This document shows positions 59,234-64,000 of a DNA stretch of 64,000 bases, in pieces (position 1 is the stretch's first letter; each line of letters starts with the position of its first letter). Origin of the DNA: Phragmites australis (taxonomy: Eukaryota > Streptophyta > Magnoliopsida > Poales > Poaceae). The notes below the pieces were generated by a model. It did not search any database. It saw nothing but the letters and a program-made list of their open reading frames with translations, and had not been told where the DNA came from. The translations under genes were made by a program, and so were the position numbers. The stretch is taken from assembly GCF_958298935.1 (NCBI RefSeq), contig NC_084924.1, forward strand, positions 31,097,819 through 31,161,818, in the 5' to 3' direction.

Positions 59234-59750
59234 CTGAAGCAAAACACACACACACACACACATCTACATCAGTCATCAGCCATCAGCATCACCAGAAATG
59301 CAAAACAGAAAAAAAGAGAGTCAAGAACTGGTGGTTCATACGTCTCAATCGTAAGATCTACGGAAATATTGACTGAAAGTGTGGCAGGAAAGATGGCACT
59401 TTGCCGGAAACACAATCCACTGTCCGTGTCTGTGCAAATCGAGAGGAATTTGTTTTCTTAAACAAGAAAAAAAGAGGGACCGCATTGGATTTAGGATCGC
59501 CATTGCCCTCGTCAGACGTCAGTAATCTGAAGCTTAAACATCTCTATGTGTCGTAGCGATCGGACATAGATAGCACAATAAACGAACAACCAAACATGAC
59601 AGCAACTTGTGCCGCATGTAAGCTGCTGCTTCTCTCTGAAACGAGAGTAGAGTAGAAGAATTAAGCAGCAAGGGGGGAAGAGAAAAAGGAAGACACTAAC
59701 AGATGAAGAAATCTCCATGGGATCAAGAAGAAGCTGAAATTCATGAGTAC
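59234..59750 (-). other. Probable intron in the 5' leader of the IQD gene
   Basis: On the minus strand a donor AAG/GTACTC at 59750 and an acceptor TTGCTTCAG/ATATTC at 59234 enclose about 0.5 kb, with a (GT)n tract (plus-strand ACACAC at 59244-59261) just before the acceptor. The exon upstream (59751 to about 59960) would be non-coding leader. Inferred from splice signals only. Confidence 0.45.
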
Positions 59751-59938
59751 CTTCTTTGTTGAGAAACCTGTCGCTCTCAGTTTCTTGCGGAGCTGGAGCT
59801 GATGATACGGCGAGGAGGCTCATATAGACATGTTTGTGGCGCTCATGCTCGCCATCTCAGAGAAGAAGAGAACAAAGTCCAGTGGGAAGCCAGCAGGCCG
59901 TGCTCCCCATCTGAGGGAATCCCACATGAAAGGAGAAG

Positions 59939-59942
<4 letters not shown>

Positions 59943-59980
<38 letters not shown>
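59943..59980 (-). promoter_or_regulatory. (GA)19 tract at the start of the IQD transcript
   Basis: Plus strand CT repeated 19 times, hence GA in the IQD sense strand. It begins 8 bp downstream of a TATA box and would cover the expected transcription start. GA/CT tracts bind BPC/GAGA-type factors in plants (established); their action here is inference. Confidence 0.65.
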
Positions 59981-59983
<3 letters not shown>

Positions 59984-59987
59984 ATTC

Positions 59988-59995
59988 TATTTATA
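59988..59995 (-). promoter_or_regulatory. TATA box of the IQD gene
   Basis: Minus strand TATAAATA in the context CCACATATAAATAGAATTG, directly before the GA tract and about 0.8 kb upstream of the start codon through the leader intron. Confidence 0.6.
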
Positions 59996-61122
59996 TGTGG
60001 ATGGAACATTTGCAAAGAGACCTTGAGATTTGTCAAGCTGTGAGAGGAGACGCTCTTCACCTTCCGCCATGTTTGCTTACCTCACGATGGCCCTGACCTT
60101 CATGTGGGTTTGCCGCTTTGATGGCCGACGGTGGGGAAAGAATGTCAGAATACGTGAATTGAATACAGCTACAAGAATGAGAATTTAACGAGCACTACAC
60201 ATATTTTTGGGCATTCCACAAAAATCAAAACATTTTTGGGTTGGGCTACTCCTACGGAGACCCACCCACCCAGCAGGACGACTACTCAACACGAACCTGT
60301 GAGGTCACACTCTTTCTTTTGGCTGGTACAAACAAGAGCAAAGCCGGTGCCCAGTTGAGAAATAAACAAGGGAAGGGAAGGGAAGAGAAGGGAGGGCAAA
60401 AAGCAAAGCAGGCAGGAAAAAGGAGGGCTGCCTGTCCTGAGAGAGTGAGAGTCGTTGTTGGCGCACTGGCTGGCGCTGCTGCATGGAGATCTGATCAAAA
60501 GCCAGAGGAGCAACCGTCCCTTGCTTTCTTGGGACGGGACACGCCATCCTGGCAGGGCTCCCTTGCACATGTCACTCGGCAGACTATAGTGCCGCGTGAA
60601 CAGTCTAGAGTGCTGGGCTCATCTAGGACGGATGATCTTTTTTATAAGGGTACCACGAGTAGCCATACAACTCACACATCATATTCAGGCTACAAGCACG
60701 CACATAGTATACACATGGGTAGGCTCGTCGCGTACCTGGCGACTTGCCATCCGAGCTAACGCTCAGTCTCGAGGATGGAGGAATTATGTACGAATTTCAG
60801 ACCTTGTATGGAAGCTAGCAACAAAAATCCACGAGGAAGCATCCCCTGTCAGGTTTTCAGTGGCCACTATAAATCCCTGAAAAATAATCACCAGAGAAGG
60901 TAATCCCTTCGTTCATTTGGGAGCAATTCGAGTACTTGTTTCCTTCCTTTCGACCATGGCGATGTCCAAGAACAGTAGTACATACTGAGCTGTGAGCTCC
61001 TCGGCTTGTTCCACTCCGTCATTGCGACAGAGAGCTTCATGGCCCTGTCTTGTGGCAGCGCCTTCATCCGTGGTGTCTGCATCGACGACTCCTCCACGGA
61101 GGTCTGTCGCATATGCGTTAAT
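59996..61122. other. Upstream of IQD gene; no supported gene
   Basis: Contains scattered open frames on both strands without recognisable domains. One minus-strand frame (61122 down to about 60913; DADTTDEGAATRQGHEALCR) is open right up to the copia LTR start at 61123 and could be an exon cut by that insertion, but I cannot name it. The rest looks like ordinary intergenic DNA. Confidence 0.4.
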
Positions 61123-61685
61123 TGTTAGAATATATGGGTTTAAGCCGTTATATTTGTATAATTTCAAATAAATCTTAAAGGTCCAACCATGTAAGGGAGG
61201 TATGTCTCTTTAGTCCTATATTGCTAATAGATATGGATGGAGACCAATTTAAAAGGGTTTCTCCCCTCTACCCACTTAGCATTTGTGGATGAGAGGATTA
61301 GAATAACACACGCGCGTGCGCCCGTCTCGCCGAGCCAGGCCAGGCCGTGGTCGGGGCGGAGGGCACGGGCGCACGACACTTGTGTGAATGGTCTGCCAAA
61401 ATCGAGTCTAGTTGCTTGCGTAGGTCCAACTTCCTTTTGCGGTTTTATTCCTTTTTGTTGTATAGGCAAACAGATAAATATATGGAAATCGTGTCAGACA
61501 AGGCTTCGATCGTGACAACGTAACCGACTTCGATCGTGATACGTCTTAACCGCGTGACTCTCCCTCTATATATATCTGCCAGCTGCCACATAAAGGTGAG
61601 ACGCGAGTTGTAAATTCGCAATTAGGCTTTTGCCAATTTCTCTCTACTGCACCGTTGCATGTAGACTACTCCATCCCGCTGCGTT
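61123..61685 (+). mobile_element. 5' LTR of a second Ty1-copia element
   Basis: Begins TGTTAGAATATATGGG, a common start of copia LTRs, and precedes copia gag. A TATA-like CTATATATAT lies at about 61566. The right end is uncertain: TGGTAT at 61685 may be the remains of a tRNA-Met primer site, which would put the LTR end just before it. The partner LTR lies outside the window, so the boundary cannot be confirmed. Confidence 0.5.
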
Positions 61686-61689
61686 GGTA

Positions 61690-64000
61690 TGCACCAAAGA
61701 ACGGGAGAGTAGGTCTCTAGAACAAAGACTATGAACTACTACTGAGTTGCGTCTGATAGGCTTGAAGGAACTCTTTCCTCTAATGAGGAGAAGAAGTTCA
61801 AGGGAGCTAACACACTCTTTATAGGATGTGTTCTTAGCAATCTTGCCGATCATCTCTGTGATGTATATATGCACATAAAAGATGCAAAGGAGTTTTGGGA
61901 CATACTGAATGCAAAATTTGGTGTGTCAGATGCAGGCAGTGAACTGTATATTATGGAGCAATATCATGACTAGAGGATGGTCGATAATCGATCGGTAGTC
62001 GAGCAAGCTCATGAGAATCAGTGCATTGTAAAAGAACTCGAGCTCCTAAAATGTACCTTATCTGATAAGTTTGTGGCTGAGGGCATCATTGCCAAATTGC
62101 CTCCATCATGAAGGAATTTTGCCACTACTCTAAAACACAAGAGACAAGAGATTTCTGTTGAGAGTCTGACCGCGGCTCTTGATGTTGAGGAGAAAGCTCT
62201 AGTTAAGAATATGCATAATAAAGGAGGCAATGGACAATGTAGCGTAAATATGGTGCAACAGTCCTCTAATGACAAGTACAAAGGGAAAAATAACAAGGGC
62301 AAACAAGCCACCAACTTCAAGAAGAAGATGATGAACAAAGATGATATACCTTGCTTCATGTGCGGTGAGATTGGTCATTGGAACAAAGATGGCCGAGACC
62401 GCAAAGGAAGAAAGGTTAATCAAGGGAAGAACACCAAGTTTGTCAATGTGACGATTGACAACACTAGAGATGGAACTAGAGGTATGATAATCTATCTATT
62501 GTTCTTTCAGTGAATTAGTCTACCAGTTGGTGGATTGATACTAGTGCTAATGTACATGTGTATGCTGACAGTTCAATATTCTCTTCTTATCAAATCGCTA
62601 GAGATTCTTCCGTCTTAATAGGGAATGGGCCTCATGCTCTTGTTCATGGTGTTGGCACGGTAGATCTGAAGTTTACTTCGTGAAAGATTGTAGAGCTGAG
62701 GAACATGCAGCATGTCTCTTCAATAAATATTTAGTTAGTGGTTTCCTTCTCTGTAGAGACAGGTTTAAGGTGGTTCTCGAGTCCAATAAAGTAGTTCTAT
62801 CTAACCATGGACTTTTTATTGGTAAAGGCTATGAGTGTGGAAGCTTGTTCAGCTTTTCTCTTTCTGATTTCTGCAGTAAATCTGTGAACCATATTTGTGG
62901 CAATATTAATGGAGATTATGCTAGTGTTTGGCACTCACGGTTATGTGATGTAAACTTTGGTTGTATTACTCGACTTTCTAGTTTGAATTTAATTCCAAAA
63001 TTTCCCATTGTCACAAGTTCAAAGTGACAAAGTTGTGTGCAATCTAAGCAACCTCGTAAGCCTCACAAGAAAGTCGATGAGAGAAATTTGGCAACATTAG
63101 AACTCATACATTCAGATCTTTGCAAGATGAATGGTGTGTTAACGAAGGGTGGAAAAAGATATTTCATGACTTTAATCGATGATGCATCTATATTTTGTTA
63201 TGTGTATTTGTTGAAATTGAAAAATGAGACTGTAGACTACTTTAAGATCTATAAGGCAGAATTCAAAAATCAATTGGAAAGGAAAATTAAAAGACTTAGG
63301 TCAAATTATGGTGGAGAGTACTTTTTGAGTGATTTCGACTTATTTTGTAAGGAACATGGAATTATTCACGAGAGGACGCCTCCTTATTCGCCCCAATCAA
63401 ACAGGGGAGCCGAGAGGAAGAACCGCACCCTGACTGACCTGGTTAATACTATGTTAGACACTACGGGTTTATCTAAGATATGGTGGGGAAGGCCTTATTG
63501 ACTTTGTGTCATGTTCTAAATAGAGTTCTTACTAAGAATAAGGAGAAAACCCCATATAAAGAATGAGAAGAGAGAAAATCATCACTTTCTTATTTGCGCA
63601 CTTGGGGATGCTTGACGAATGTCAATGTACCAATAACTAAAATGTGCAAGTTGAGACATAAGACAGTAGATTGTGTCTTTTCTGGGATATGCTCATCGGA
63701 GAATTGCGTATAGGTTTTTAGTAGTTAAATCTGAGGTATCTGACATGCTAGTTGATACAATTATGGAGTCTAGAGATGCCACTTTCTTTGAGAGTATATT
63801 TCCTATGAAGGATATACATAACAGTTCTAGTCAAACCTCTGAGATAATTCCTGAACCTATCACACCACTCGAGTATTCTGAACAACCACTAGAGCTAGTT
63901 CTTGAGGAGGATGGTAGGGAAGCTCTGAGAAAGAGTAAGAGACAAAAGATAATAAAATCCTTTTGTGATGATTTCACTGTGTACCTTGTGGATGACACTC
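61690..64000 (+). pseudogene. Second Ty1-copia element: gag, protease, integrase, degenerate
   Basis: Ordered copia domains. Gag of the UBN2 type: GVSDAGSELYIMEQYHD, ELELLKCTLSDKFVAEGIIA, then VESLTAALDVEEKALV (61900-62210), with a knuckle CFMCGEIGHWNKDG (62351-62392) in which the last Cys is Gly. Protease WWIDTSANVHV near 62530, where the usual DTGA is DTSA. GAG-pre-integrase with WHSRLCDVNFG (62930-62960). Integrase with HSDLCKMNGVLTKGGKRYFM, TLIDDASIFCYVYLL and PPYSPQSNRGAERKNRTLTD (63110-63430). Several stops and shifts; reverse transcriptase would lie beyond 64000. Dead copy. Confidence 0.85.

Noticed and set aside
60286..60570. Overlapping minus-strand frames of 87-94 codons
   Set aside because: Low-complexity Phe/Leu/Ser-rich translations of purine-rich DNA (AAGGGAAGGG tract), no family resemblance.

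Overview
This is plant nuclear DNA. GC-rich first exons followed by AT-rich introns, the intron-exon structures, and the nested LTR retrotransposons point to a grass (Poaceae), probably panicoid; I cannot name the species. I found no prokaryotic feature and no new molecular system. The value of the window lies in a readable retrotransposon nest (about 1-33.2 kb) and a small gene island (about 36-59.2 kb) marked by tandem gene duplication and non-autonomous transposons.

Retrotransposon block. The outermost and oldest element is a SIRE/Maximus-type Ty1-copia element on the + strand: 5' LTR 2658-4451, gag 4487-5939, pol 26433-30200, 3' LTR 31568-33240. Its gag is interrupted by a fragment of a gypsy LTR (23635-26432) and by a Tekay/Del-type chromovirus on the + strand. 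The 5' LTR of that chromovirus is itself split (5930-6232 and 13952-15604) by a younger, almost intact CRM-type gypsy element on the - strand (6233-13946, LTRs 911 and 909 bp, target duplication CCTAC). A further minus-oriented gypsy-type LTR fills 1-2657 and cuts into the copia 5' LTR. All proteins of the copia and Tekay elements are broken; the CRM-type gag-pol has only a few lesions.

Gene island. In order: a plastid ribosomal protein L6 gene (+, three exons, 36063-38710) with a decayed exon-3 fragment downstream (39084-39213); an L1-type LINE fragment (-, 39640-41765); the end of a Mutator-like element with a mudrA N-terminal exon (-, 41766-43080); a plastid-directed atypical short-chain dehydrogenase/NmrA-like gene (+, nine exons, 43404-47136) with a hAT-like MITE and a SINE-like insertion in its introns; two tandem copies of DPH5 (diphthine methyl ester synthase), the first a pseudogene holding a 1.5-kb Mutator-like element and a MITE (49340-53071), the second intact (53912-56354); and an IQ67-domain calmodulin-binding protein gene on the - strand (59182-57027) with a leader intron and a GA-tract promoter. 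From 61123 to the right edge lies the 5' part of another degenerate Ty1-copia element.

The genes do not form a pathway. They are independent housekeeping or signalling genes: plastid translation, a plastid NAD(P)-binding protein, eEF2 modification, and calmodulin/microtubule scaffolding. Exon boundaries were placed by reading frame, GT-AG signals and remembered family sequence, not by alignment to transcripts.
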